This document shows positions 1-6,860 of a DNA stretch of 64,000 nucleotides, piece by piece. The stretch's first letter is position 1. The number at the start of each line of letters is the position of its first letter. Source of the DNA: Gammaproteobacteria bacterium (GTDB lineage: Bacteria; Pseudomonadota; Gammaproteobacteria; Steroidobacterales; Steroidobacteraceae); assembly GCA_018970145.1 (NCBI GenBank), contig JAGWWY010000001.1:186001-250000 (forward strand), written 5' to 3'. Below the pieces are notes generated by a model. It was given only the letters and a program-made list of their open reading frames with translations. It had not been told where the DNA came from and made no database searches. The translations under genes were made by a program, and so were the position numbers.

Positions 1-1062
1 CGCGGCTATCCGGAAGAGTTCGTTCGCGCGCTTACAGAGGCGGGTTGGCTCGCGGCCCTGATTCCGCAAGAGTTCGGCGGGTCAGGGCTCTCGCTCGCTG
101 AAGCCTCGGTGATCATGGAAGAGATCAACCGCTCGGGCGGCAACTCCGGCGCTTGTCACGGCCAAATGTATGTCATGAACGTGCTCGTCCGGCACGGCAG
201 TGCGCAGCAGCGCGAGTTTTATCTGCCGAAGATTGCGAGCGGCGAGTTGCGCCTGCAGTCGATGGCGGTCACCGAGCCCACGACGGGCACCGACACCACG
301 AAGTTGAAGACGACCGCGGCTCGCCGGGGTGATCGCTACATCATCAACGGGCAGAAGGTGTGGACCTCGCGCGTGCGGCACTCAGAGTTGATGTTGCTGT
401 TGGCGCGCACGACACCGCTCGCGGAGGTCAAGAAGAAGTCCGACGGGCTTTCCGTGTTCATGGTCGATCTGCGCGATGCAGTCGGAAAAGGCTTGAATTT
501 ACGGCCGATCGACAACATGGTGAATCATGAAACCAACGAGCTTTTCTTTGATGAGCTCGAAGTGCCCGCCGAGAATCTGATCGGCGAAGAGGGTAAAGGT
601 TTCAAATACATTCTCGATGGGCTCAATGCCGAGCGCGTGCTGATCGCGGCCGAGTGCATCGGTGATGGGCGCTGGTTCGTCGAGCGTGCCAGTCGTTATG
701 CGAAGGATCGCGTGGTCTTCGATCGACCGATCGGCCAGAACCAGGGCGTGCAGTTCCCGCTCGCAGAGTCACACATTGAAGTGGAGGCCGCGAGCCTCAT
801 GCGCTTTCGGGCCTGCGAGCTCTACGATGCGCGCAAGCCCTGCGGTGCCGAGGCCAACATGGCCAAGTACCTCGCTGCGAAGGCCTCGTGGGAGGCGGCC
901 AATGCTTGCCTTCAGACTCACGGCGGCTTCGGCTTCGCCTGCGAGTACGACGTGGAGCGTAAGTTCCGCGAGACCCGGCTCTATCAAGTCGCTCCGATCT
1001 CGACCAACCTCATCCTGTCTTACGTGGCCGAGCACGTGCTAGGGCTGCCGAGGTCGTACTAG
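1..1062 (+). CDS. Acyl-CoA dehydrogenase, C-terminal part (gene starts before the window)
   Basis: The reading frame is open from base 1, so the N-terminus lies outside; 353 residues are visible. It would catalyse FAD-dependent alpha,beta-desaturation of an acyl-CoA in fatty or branched acid breakdown. The flavin-site motif TEPTTGTDT and the C-terminal QTHGGFGF segment are clear. The glutamate usual in the late YEGT motif is absent here (the region reads YQVAPIST), but E211 of the visible part sits in GLNAERVLIAA, the helix that carries the base in isovaleryl/long-chain acyl-CoA dehydrogenases, so the active site is plausibly of that type. Substrate is not readable. Family certain, specificity unknown. 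Confidence 0.93.
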   Translation, partial: RGYPEEFVRALTEAGWLAALIPQEFGGSGLSLAEASVIMEEINRSGGNSGACHGQMYVMNVLVRHGSAQQREFYLPKIASGELRLQSMAVTEPTTGTDTTKLKTTAARRGDRYIINGQKVWTSRVRHSELMLLLARTTPLAEVKKKSDGLSVFMVDLRDAVGKGLNLRPIDNMVNHETNELFFDELEVPAENLIGEEGKGFKYILDGLNAERVLIAAECIGDGRWFVERASRYAKDRVVFDRPIGQNQGVQFPLAESHIEVEAASLMRFRACELYDARKPCGAEANMAKYLAAKASWEAANACLQTHGGFGFACEYDVERKFRETRLYQVAPISTNLILSYVAEHVLGLPRSY

Positions 1063-1090
1063 CCGGTTCCCTCGCCTGGCCGCGGCTGTG

Positions 1091-1096
1091 TATAAT
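1091..1096 (+). promoter_or_regulatory. -10 box of tRNA-Arg(ACG)
   Basis: A perfect TATAAT lies 15 bases before the mature tRNA 5' end. No strong -35 is visible; TTCCCT at 1067-1072 (18-bp spacing) is the nearest candidate. The position matches a typical short tRNA leader. Confidence 0.6.
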
Positions 1097-1110
1097 CCGC
1101 GCCCCTCAGC

Positions 1111-1187
1111 GCGCCCGTAGCTCAGTTGGATAGAGCGCATGGCTACGAACCATGAGGTCAGGAGTTCGAATCTCTTCGGGCGCGCCA
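1111..1187 (+). tRNA. tRNA-Arg, anticodon ACG
   Basis: A full 77-nt cloverleaf can be folded: acceptor GCGCCCG with CGGGCGC, D-arm GCTC/GAGC, anticodon stem CATGG/CCATG around loop CTACGAA (anticodon ACG), T-arm AGGAG/CTCTT with TTCGAAT, discriminator G and encoded CCA. ACG (read as ICG) decodes CGU/CGC/CGA. Its last 11 bases recur at 2913-2923, marking it as the integration target of the element that follows. Confidence 0.96.
1177..1187 (+). repeat. Left att-like direct repeat (tRNA 3' end)
   Basis: CGGGCGCGCCA, the 3' acceptor strand, discriminator and CCA of tRNA-Arg(ACG), is repeated in the same orientation at 2913-2923. The first copy keeps the tRNA intact, as expected for an integration that regenerates the target. 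Confidence 0.6.
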
Positions 1188-1214
1188 GTTCTTGTAGACC
1201 AGCCGAGATTTCGC

Positions 1215-1468
1215 TTAAGACTCTGAGAAGAGGGTGCTGGCCAGCGTGAACAGCTCAGCCGAGGGCGTGAGGCGCTGAAGCCGCTCCGCAAACTCTTGCT
1301 CCACCTTGTCCTTGTTGATCGACTTGCCCTTGCTGACGCAGCCAGGCTGGCCGCACAGGTAATAGGGGTAAGCCTTGTACGCTCCCTTCGATCATTTGGC
1401 GGTCATCGGGTGGCTCCAGTCACCGCAAGCCGATCCTGAATGCGATTGTAGGTCGCCAGGCTGATCAG
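1215..1468 (-). pseudogene. Serine recombinase remnant (C-terminal zinc-ribbon region)
   Basis: Reading the minus strand, 1468-1430 gives LISLATYNRIQDRL, the element before the zinc ribbon in large serine recombinases. After a frame change, ACGDWSHPMTAK appears, then a stop codon, then an open stretch with YPYYLCGQPGC, GKSINKDKVEQEF and LTPSAELFTLA ending at 1215. This is the Zn-beta-ribbon and tail of a resolvase/invertase-type recombinase. Damage is visible: the second Cys of the CGDC pair is Trp, a Cys-Trp pair became Lys-stop, at least one frameshift is present, and the catalytic N-terminal domain is missing. Not functional. Confidence 0.75.
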
Positions 1469-1508
1469 CTGTTAACGCCGATGTAAAACTGACCCGGGCT
1501 CGCCGAAT

Positions 1509-1538
1509 CGGGTATAATTGGGTATAATCGGGTATGGA
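1509..1538 (+). promoter_or_regulatory. Three 10-bp phased repeats at the fic promoter
   Basis: CGGGTATAAT (1509-1518), TGGGTATAAT (1519-1528) and the partial CGGGTATGGA (1529-1538) repeat with an exact 10-bp period, about one helical turn. The first two contain perfect TATAAT boxes. Any transcript from them starts close to the upstream in-frame ATG at 1534, favouring translation from 1561. The array looks like an operator overlapping a promoter; the C-terminal winged helix of the Fic protein is the obvious candidate binder (inference). Confidence 0.6.
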
Positions 1539-1560
1539 ATCGGGGATAGAGGCTCCAAGT

Positions 1561-2616
1561 ATGAGGGAGCCGAAACTCATTTTAGGTCCCGACCTCGTCA
1601 AACTCATCGCTGAAATTGATGAGTTCAAGGGGAGGTGGGAGGCCCTCAAATCGTTTTCGCCGGACCGCCTGAATACCCTGCGCAAGGTGGCGACCATCGA
1701 GAGCGTCGGATCAAGCACGCGCATCGAGGGGGCAAAGCTCACGGATGCCGAGGTCGAAGACCTGCTTTCACAGGCGCTGTCGATCAAGTCCTTCAAGACC
1801 CGCGACGAGCAGGAGGTGGCTGGTTACGCCGAGGCCATGGACCTCGTGCTCGGGGCCTATGAAGACTTGCGCATCACCGAAAACCACATCCGCCAACTTC
1901 ACCAAACCGTGCTGCGCCACAGCAGCAAGGATGAGCGCCATCGCGGCTCATACAAATCGCTATCCAACAACGTTGTCGCCTTCAATGTCGACGGAGCGCA
2001 GATCGGGGCGGTGTTTGAAACAGCCACGCCTTTCGACACGCCGCGCGAAATGGAGGCGCTCGTCGCTTGGACGCGCAAGGCCATCGAGGAGGAAGCCCAT
2101 CATCCCCTGCTGATCGTCGCCGTGTTCATCGTGACGTTCCTAGCTATCCATCCGTTCCAGGACGGCAATGGGCGGCTTTCGCGTGTGCTGACGACGCTCA
2201 TGCTGCTCCGCGCGGGATACGCCTATGTGCCATACGCATCGCTAGAGCGCGTAATCGAGGACAACAAAGACCTCTACTACAAGGCGCTGCGCCGGACACA
2301 AACCACGCTCAAGGGCGATGCGCCCGACTGGGAGCCGTGGATCGGTTTCTTTCTGCGAAGCCTCAAGACGCAAAAAGACAGGCTGGCGGCTCGGCTCGAC
2401 CATGAAAGAGCCTCGCAGGCATCGGATGATTCCCTGCCTGACCTCGCGCGTGAGGTGCTCAAGGCTCTGCGCGCAAAAGAGCGGCTGACCATTGGCGAGC
2501 TTGCGGAGATCACTGGGGCAAACCGCAATACCATCAAGGTGCGGCTGCGCGAACTCGTGGCAGCAGGCCGCGTGCGCCAGCACGGCAAGGCACGCGCGAC
2601 ATGGTATTCGCTGTGA
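1561..2616 (+). CDS. Fic family protein with C-terminal winged helix
   Basis: A 351-residue Fic/DOC protein that would transfer AMP (or another NMP) from a nucleotide to a protein hydroxyl. The active motif HPFQDGNGR is at residues 197-205, with the catalytic His first. An inhibitory helix motif SSTRIEG (51-57) of the [S/T]xxxE[G/N] type lies N-terminal to the Fic core, marking a class II, self-inhibited Fic. Residues about 290-350 form a winged helix (ANRNTIKVRLRELV). I chose ATG 1561 because GAGG lies 8-11 bases upstream; ATG 1534 would add nine residues but overlaps the promoter repeats. It is the only intact gene in the tRNA-integrated element. Confidence 0.9.
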   Translation: MREPKLILGPDLVKLIAEIDEFKGRWEALKSFSPDRLNTLRKVATIESVGSSTRIEGAKLTDAEVEDLLSQALSIKSFKTRDEQEVAGYAEAMDLVLGAYEDLRITENHIRQLHQTVLRHSSKDERHRGSYKSLSNNVVAFNVDGAQIGAVFETATPFDTPREMEALVAWTRKAIEEEAHHPLLIVAVFIVTFLAIHPFQDGNGRLSRVLTTLMLLRAGYAYVPYASLERVIEDNKDLYYKALRRTQTTLKGDAPDWEPWIGFFLRSLKTQKDRLAARLDHERASQASDDSLPDLAREVLKALRAKERLTIGELAEITGANRNTIKVRLRELVAAGRVRQHGKARATWYSL

Positions 2617-2738
2617 GCACCAAAGCCTCCCAAGACACGGCGCTGCGCGACATCACGGATTTGGTAGAGCGAGGCATTCTGGTCCGCGACCCTGGCGGTG
2701 GCCGGAGCACGAGTTATTTGCTCAAGGTCATCGCCTAG
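2613..2738 (+). pseudogene. Orphan winged-helix tail of a Fic-like or similar protein
   Basis: GTG at 2613 overlaps the fic stop (GTGA) and opens 41 codons reading ALRDITDLVERGILVR then DPGGGRSTSYLL. The pattern of a recognition helix followed by a wing with GGGRS-T-Y is what closes many DUF4172-type Fic proteins and related regulators. Without an N-terminal part it is most likely the remains of a second gene brought in by, or trapped in, the element; translation as a 41-residue DNA-binding peptide coupled to fic cannot be excluded. Confidence 0.5.
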
Positions 2739-2912
2739 GGTTCACGACCAGAGTCGCTCGGAAGCGCAGGATTCTGGAAACGAGGTCGCCGCGAACGTAA
2801 TCCGGCCAGTTGATTGTCGCTAAGCAGTCTTCCCCCCAGCCAGTCGGGTGGCCTTTAGGGTGACAGCCCAATCCGCGAAAGTATTGAAGAAATTGTTCGA
2901 TCCGGCGCACGA

Positions 2913-2923
2913 CGGGCGCGCCA
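2913..2923 (+). repeat. Right att-like direct repeat
   Basis: CGGGCGCGCCA, identical to the last 11 bases of tRNA-Arg(ACG). GTTCGA at 2895-2900 also resembles the T-loop GTTCGA upstream of the left copy, but the intervening bases differ and are five longer. No other tRNA part is present, so this is a duplicated end and not a second tRNA. Confidence 0.55.
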
Positions 2924-2938
2924 TTCTACGTTTTGAAG

Positions 2939-2962
2939 AACCGCCTTCACGGCGGTTTTTTT
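2939..2962 (+). terminator. Rho-independent terminator
   Basis: Stem AACCGCC/GGCGGTT, loop TTCAC, followed by five further T residues. It points in the plus direction. No intact gene ends nearby; the nearest plus-strand transcription units are the fic remnant and, before insertion, tRNA-Arg(ACG). Its last two T residues merge into the -35 of the next promoter. Confidence 0.85.
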
Positions 2963-2989
2963 GACATCAAAGTGATATCACTTTAATAT
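2961..2989 (+). promoter_or_regulatory. Promoter with a 16-bp palindromic operator in the spacer
   Basis: TTGACA (2961-2966) is a perfect -35; TAATAT (2984-2989) is a reasonable -10 with 17-bp spacing. Between and just touching them lies AAAGTGATATCACTTT (2969-2984), a perfect palindrome. A protein bound there would block polymerase. The ribbon-helix-helix gene at 4020 in the same transcription unit is the natural candidate (inference). Confidence 0.75.
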
Positions 2990-3031
2990 CTCCGCCGTTG
3001 GGTCTCAGTCCACCCCGACGGAGGAGTGTCC

Positions 3032-4000
3032 ATGTCGAACGAACCCCGTACCGCCAGCCGCGAGCGCGAGATGCGCGTCCAGAACGGTTGGGTGATGTTG
3101 ATGCCGGTCCTGTTGGTCTTTCTCGCCGGCATGGCGGCCATCCCACTCGGTACCAATGACGATCCGCCGATTCTGATGCTGCTCGGTATTTTTCTGTTGG
3201 TGATCGCCTTCATCAGCTGCTTCGGCTTCTTCACCTTGCAACCGAACGAGTCGCGCGTGCTCGTCCTGTTCGGTGACTACAAGGGCACCGTGCGCACCGA
3301 GGGTTTTCACTGGGGGAACCCGTTCTATTCGAATGGTCCCTCGTCGACCTCACTTACCACGGTCGGCAAGGGTGAGTCGGCAGTGTCGACCACCAATAAG
3401 AAAAATCCACGTATGAAGGTCTCTCTGCGCTCGCGCAATCTCAACGGCGATCGCTTGAAGGTCAACGACAAGCTCGGCAACCCGATCGAGATCGCGGCCG
3501 TCGTGGTCTGGCGCGTGCAGGACACGGCGCAGGCGATGTTCGACGTCGAAGATTTCGAGGACTACGTGCGTGTGCAGTCCGAGTCGGCTGTTCGTCACTT
3601 GGGGAGCCAATATGCATACGATCACGGCGAGGCGCACGAGACCACGCTGCGTAGTGGTGCCGATGAAGTATCCGACGAATTGCGCAAGGAGCTGCAGAAG
3701 CGGCTCGAACGCGCGGGTGTCGTGGTCGAAGAGGCACGTCTGACGCACCTCGCATACGCCCCTGAAATCGCGCAGGCCATGCTGCGTCGCCAGCAGGCTG
3801 AGGCCGTGCTCGCCGCGCGCCACAAGATCGTGCAGGGTGCGGTCGAGATGGTGAAGATGGCGCTCGATGATCTCTCGCGACAAGGTGTGGTCGAGCTCGA
3901 TGTCGAGCGTCGCGCCGCCATGGTCAGCAACTTGATGGTCGTGCTCTGCGGTGACTCGGAGGCCAAGCCCGTCATCAATACCGGCACGCTCTACGGCTGA
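3032..4000 (+). CDS. SPFH/Band 7 domain membrane protein (slipin/stomatin-like)
   Basis: 322 residues. After a short charged N-terminus there are two hydrophobic segments (WVMLMPVLLVFLAGMAAIPL and LMLLGIFLLVIAFISCFGFF), then the Band 7 domain with LQPNESRVLVLFGDYKGT and the coiled, Ala/Glu-rich part ending with AQAMLRRQQAEAVLAARHKI. Such proteins form membrane-anchored oligomers in lipid microdomains, often guarding proteases or membrane integrity. Start ATG 3032 follows GAGGAG by five bases. The promoter at 2961-2989 serves it, and the Arc-type gene downstream is probably cotranscribed. Confidence 0.88.
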   Translation: MSNEPRTASREREMRVQNGWVMLMPVLLVFLAGMAAIPLGTNDDPPILMLLGIFLLVIAFISCFGFFTLQPNESRVLVLFGDYKGTVRTEGFHWGNPFYSNGPSSTSLTTVGKGESAVSTTNKKNPRMKVSLRSRNLNGDRLKVNDKLGNPIEIAAVVVWRVQDTAQAMFDVEDFEDYVRVQSESAVRHLGSQYAYDHGEAHETTLRSGADEVSDELRKELQKRLERAGVVVEEARLTHLAYAPEIAQAMLRRQQAEAVLAARHKIVQGAVEMVKMALDDLSRQGVVELDVERRAAMVSNLMVVLCGDSEAKPVINTGTLYG

Positions 4001-4014
4001 CGGTGACGGTCAGC
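3996..4014 (+). promoter_or_regulatory. Small hairpin at the SPFH stop / Arc start
   Basis: GCTGAC (3996-4001) and GTCAGC (4009-4014) form a 6-bp stem around a 7-base loop. It overlaps the SPFH stop codon and ends five bases before the GTG start of the next gene, so it may set the level of the repressor relative to the membrane protein. No T-run follows, so it is not a terminator. Confidence 0.35.
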
Positions 4015-4019
4015 TCTGC

Positions 4020-4232
4020 GTGAGCCGTAAAGCCTTTCTGATGCGCATCGATCCCGCCCTCCGGGCGGAGCTCGAGCGCGCTGCAGCGGCCGATCTGCGC
4101 AGTGTCAATGGCGAGATCGAGTACTTGCTGCGCGAAGCGCTGCGGCGGCGAGGGCGGGCGCTGCCGGGCGACCTGATGCCGAGCGATCGATCGACTCCAG
4201 ACGAGGGGTCGTCAAGCGACAATTCGGACTGA
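4020..4232 (+). CDS. Arc-type ribbon-helix-helix DNA-binding protein
   Basis: 70 residues from GTG 4020. The start reads SRKAFLMRIDPALRAELERAAAADLRSVNGEIEYLLREAL, the strand-helix-helix pattern of Arc/MetJ repressors, with the short beta strand KAFLMRID and the conserved RSVNGEIE turn; the acidic tail (DEGSSSDNSD) is disordered. An in-frame ATG at 3951 would place the start inside the SPFH gene and adds an unlike sequence, so GTG 4020 is preferred, though its ribosome site is weak. Likely autoregulates the SPFH-Arc pair at the palindrome 2969-2984 (inference). Confidence 0.82.
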   Translation: MSRKAFLMRIDPALRAELERAAAADLRSVNGEIEYLLREALRRRGRALPGDLMPSDRSTPDEGSSSDNSD

Positions 4233-4269
4233 AGACGCCCGAAACCGGCTTGCATCCTTGGGCTCCAGT

Positions 4270-4294
4270 ATGTATATATTTCACGTATATACAT
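4270..4294 (+). promoter_or_regulatory. vapBC operator (inverted repeat)
   Basis: ATGTATATA (4270-4278) and TATATACAT (4286-4294) are perfect inverted arms separated by seven bases, 18 bases before vapB. AT-rich repeats of this form are what VapB dimers bind to repress their own operon; the core also resembles a -10 region. Confidence 0.75.
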
Positions 4295-4312
4295 CGTTCG
4301 GGGTCGTCATAA

Positions 4313-4543
4313 ATGAAAACCACCACTGTTTTCATGTCGGGAAACTCGCAGGCTGTGCGCTTGCCGAAAGACTTCCAGGTCGACGACAACCGCTTGCAGA
4401 TTCTTCGGGTCGGCGATGACATCGTGTTGCGCCGTGTGCCCCGAAGCCTCGCCGACGTCTTTTCGGTATTGAGACAGATGCCGCCCGACTTCATGGCCGA
4501 GGGACGCGAGGATCCACTACCGGAAGAGCGAGAGAGCCTTTAA
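4313..4543 (+). CDS. vapB: Antitoxin VapB, AbrB/SpoVT (swapped-hairpin) type
   Basis: 76 residues. The N-terminal half (TTVFMSGNSQAVRLPKDFQV) is the classic AbrB-like beta DNA-binding fold of VapB antitoxins; the C-terminal half (DVFSVLRQMPPDFMAEGRED) is the toxin-wrapping tail. It binds and neutralises the neighbouring PIN-domain RNase and represses the operon with it. Its stop codon abuts the vapC start without spacing, the usual arrangement for coupled translation. Confidence 0.92.
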   Translation: MKTTTVFMSGNSQAVRLPKDFQVDDNRLQILRVGDDIVLRRVPRSLADVFSVLRQMPPDFMAEGREDPLPEERESL

Positions 4544-4951
4544 GTGGCGCTGCGCTACCTGCTCGACACCGATACCTGCATCTATCTCGCCAAGCATACG
4601 CCGCGTTCGGTTGCCACCCGCTTGGCATCGGAGCCCGCCGATGCCGCTGCGATTTCCGTCATCACTTATGGCGAGATGCGCTTTGGTGCCGAGCAGAGTT
4701 CGCAGCGTCTGCTGGCGCTTGCGACGCTCGATCACTTCGCCGGCATGCTCGAGGTATTACCTTTGCAACCTTCGGTTGCCGTCGCTTACGGAATGATTCG
4801 GGCTGAACTCAAGCGCAACGGCAAGTTGATCGGTGCCAACGATCTTTGGATCGCCTCACACGCCATGGCGATGAACCTCACGCTAGTTACCAACAACCTG
4901 CGCGAGTTTCAGCGCGTGCCGCGCTTGAGAATAGAGAACTGGGTTAACTAA
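4544..4951 (+). CDS. vapC: Toxin VapC, PIN-domain ribonuclease
   Basis: 135 residues from GTG 4544 directly after the vapB stop. Acidic metal-site residues are in place: D8 in LLDTDTC, E44 in TYGEMRFG, D100 in GANDLWIASHA, and the VTNNLREF strand where this VapC subgroup has Asn at the fourth position. VapC toxins cleave tRNA or rRNA when VapB is degraded. The gene runs tail-to-tail into yebC with no base between stop codons. Complete and probably active. Confidence 0.93.
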   Translation: MALRYLLDTDTCIYLAKHTPRSVATRLASEPADAAAISVITYGEMRFGAEQSSQRLLALATLDHFAGMLEVLPLQPSVAVAYGMIRAELKRNGKLIGANDLWIASHAMAMNLTLVTNNLREFQRVPRLRIENWVN

Positions 4952-5674
4952 CTACCCGAGCGTGTGGAACACGCTCTGCACGTCGTCGTCCTGTTCGAGT
5001 TTGTCGACGAGCGCCAACACTTCGGCCGCTTGTGCTTCGGGCAACTCGGTCGGCGCCATGGGTATGTATTCATGCTCGGCTGAGATCGGATTGATCTTGC
5101 GTTCTTCGAGTGCGAGCTGAACCTTGCCGAAATCCTCGAACGCACAGCGCACGACGAGCTGCGGCTCGCCTTTTTCGCCGGTGCTCTCACCCATCTCTTC
5201 GAGACCGTGATCGATCAGATAGAGCTCGAGATCGTCCTGATCGATACCGGCGGGGTCGAGGCGAAACACGCCCATCTTCTTGAACATGAAGCTGACGCTG
5301 CCGCTCGTGCCCAAGTTGCCGCCGTGCTTCTGGAAAACGTTGCGCACGGTGGCGACCGTACGCGTCGGATTGTCGGTGGCCGTTTCGACGAGCAGCGCGA
5401 TGCCGTGCGGCGCGTAACCCTCGTAGATCACCGTTTCGTAGTTGGTGGCATCGCGGCCGCTCGCGCGCTTGATGGCGGCCTCGACCTTGTCCTTCGGCAT
5501 GTTGACCGCCCGTGCGTTCTGCAAGATACGGCGCAACATCGGGTTGGATTGAGGATCCGACCCGCCGGATTTGACGGCCATGTTGATGTCTTTGGCGATG
5601 CGCGCGAACTGCTTGGCCATTCGGTTCCAACGCGCGAACATCGTATGTTTTCGGACTTCGAATATGCGACCCAT
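4952..5674 (-). CDS. YebC/PmpR family regulatory or translation factor
   Basis: 240 residues. The family was named as transcriptional regulators; members also assist ribosomes on difficult proline stretches. Conserved blocks are present: [59 protein letters not shown] and [13 protein letters not shown]. The N-terminus ([23 protein letters not shown]) differs from the canonical MAGHSKW type and looks like the variant common in Bacteroidetes and a few other phyla. Divergent from the methyltransferase at 5736; the 61-base gap between them must hold both promoters. Confidence 0.9.
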   Translation of the reverse strand: MGRIFEVRKHTMFARWNRMAKQFARIAKDINMAVKSGGSDPQSNPMLRRILQNARAVNMPKDKVEAAIKRASGRDATNYETVIYEGYAPHGIALLVETATDNPTRTVATVRNVFQKHGGNLGTSGSVSFMFKKMGVFRLDPAGIDQDDLELYLIDHGLEEMGESTGEKGEPQLVVRCAFEDFGKVQLALEERKINPISAEHEYIPMAPTELPEAQAAEVLALVDKLEQDDDVQSVFHTLG

Positions 5675-5735
5675 GGCGGCAATGGTAACCGGGACGCCGC
5701 AGCCCGGCTATGATCGACCGTCGCAGGAGGCACCG

Positions 5736-6860
5736 ATGACCGCGAACACCTTGAGTGATCTCTACCGCCCAAACCACGACGAAGCGGCCAAGCAACGTTT
5801 CGTCGGTGTGTTGAAGGGCTACGCCAACCAGACGCTCGAGCAGCATCTCGCCGAACATTACGCGCGCGAGCTCGAGCCGCCGTTCGTCGCCCTGCATCAC
5901 CGAGCGCCAGCCAATCGCAGCGAGGCTCGATCGTTGTTCGAAGCCGACTCGCTGTATCAGCTCTGGGGATCCATGGTCTACGCGTCGCAGTCTCTGATGT
6001 GGCAAAGCGTCGGTGACACCTGTCGACGCATCGGGCCTGCCTTCGAGGCGCGAGCGACGGCCGTGACGCGCAGGCCGCGCGGTTCGCTGCAATTGAATCC
6101 GGCGCTCGACTTACCGGAGCCCATCGCCTCCACTGAGATTCATCGCCAACCGGGTGGCTATTACCACGCCGAGCATGATCAGGATCTGCATGCGGCCTTG
6201 ATCTACTTCGGCACGCTCGAGCTGTATCGCGCCGCCAAGGGTCTGACCGCCCATGCGCCCGTCGGTGAGCCAGGGATCGGTCGTTACATTGGGAGCGTCG
6301 TGCGTCGTCGCTATCCCGATCTTCAGCCGCGGCGGATTCTCGATCTGGGCTGTGGTCCCGGCACCGACACCATCGCCTACCAGGAAGCCTTTCCAGACGC
6401 CGAGGTACATGGCCTCGATCTGTCGGCCCCGTTCGTGCGCTTCGGTCACGCGTGGGCCGAAGAGCGCGGTGTCGAGCTGCATTTTCGGCAGGCCGATGCA
6501 CGGCAAACGGGTTATCCCGATGGGTATTTCGATCTGATCGTTTCGCACATTCTGTTTCACGAAACTTGGCATGACATCACGCCAAAGATTTTTTTCGAGG
6601 CGCATCGACTGCTGGCGCCGGGCGGGGTGTTCCTCAACGCTGACGTACCGTATCAACCGGAGCGTTTGTCGATTCCGAAACAAGTCACCAACGACTGGCA
6701 GGTGCGCAATAACGGCGAACCGTTCTGGACCGGCTTTGCCGATACCGACGTTCCGGCGTTGCTGCTTGCGGCAGGGTTTATCGAGGGCAATGTCGTGGCT
6801 GATTATGAGCCGCTCGATGCCGGTCACTACTATTTCTTTGGAGGTCGCCGTGAGCACTGA
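5736..6860 (+). CDS. SAM-dependent class I methyltransferase (unknown substrate)
   Basis: 374 residues from ATG 5736, six bases after a perfect AGGAGG. Residues 1-190 form a mostly helical N-terminal region unlike common methyltransferases, with EIHRQPGGY. The SAM site is RRILDLGCGPGTD (199-211), followed by HGLDLS, FRQADA and DLIVSHILFHE. The C-terminus has VTNDWQVRNNGEPFWTGFA. A paralogue with the same layout is encoded at 51106-52212. The small gene at 6850 overlaps its end by 11 bases. No substrate can be named. Confidence 0.85.
   Translation: MTANTLSDLYRPNHDEAAKQRFVGVLKGYANQTLEQHLAEHYARELEPPFVALHHRAPANRSEARSLFEADSLYQLWGSMVYASQSLMWQSVGDTCRRIGPAFEARATAVTRRPRGSLQLNPALDLPEPIASTEIHRQPGGYYHAEHDQDLHAALIYFGTLELYRAAKGLTAHAPVGEPGIGRYIGSVVRRRYPDLQPRRILDLGCGPGTDTIAYQEAFPDAEVHGLDLSAPFVRFGHAWAEERGVELHFRQADARQTGYPDGYFDLIVSHILFHETWHDITPKIFFEAHRLLAPGGVFLNADVPYQPERLSIPKQVTNDWQVRNNGEPFWTGFADTDVPALLLAAGFIEGNVVADYEPLDAGHYYFFGGRREH

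Larger units (their letters stand above)
1188..2923. mobile_element. Decayed tRNA-integrated element (about 1.7 kb)
   Basis: This stretch lies between the two copies of the tRNA 3' end. It contains a broken serine recombinase (1215-1468), an intact Fic gene (1561-2616) and the tail of a second Fic-like or HTH protein (2613-2738). From 2739 to 2912 I see no convincing gene. A Rho-independent terminator at 2939, with no coding gene to serve, follows the right copy by 15 bases and could be the original tRNA terminator displaced by the insertion. The repeat, recombinase remnant and displaced terminator agree; that it was one element is inference. Confidence 0.55.

Noticed and set aside
1106-1291. 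61-codon minus-strand frame ending in IRTPDLMVRSHALYPTELRAR
   Set aside because: It is the antisense of tRNA-Arg(ACG), a well-known false protein family in databases.
2728-2910. 60-codon minus-strand frame in the element's right end
   Set aside because: No recognisable motif, no ribosome site, crosses the end of the winged-helix remnant; treated as noise.
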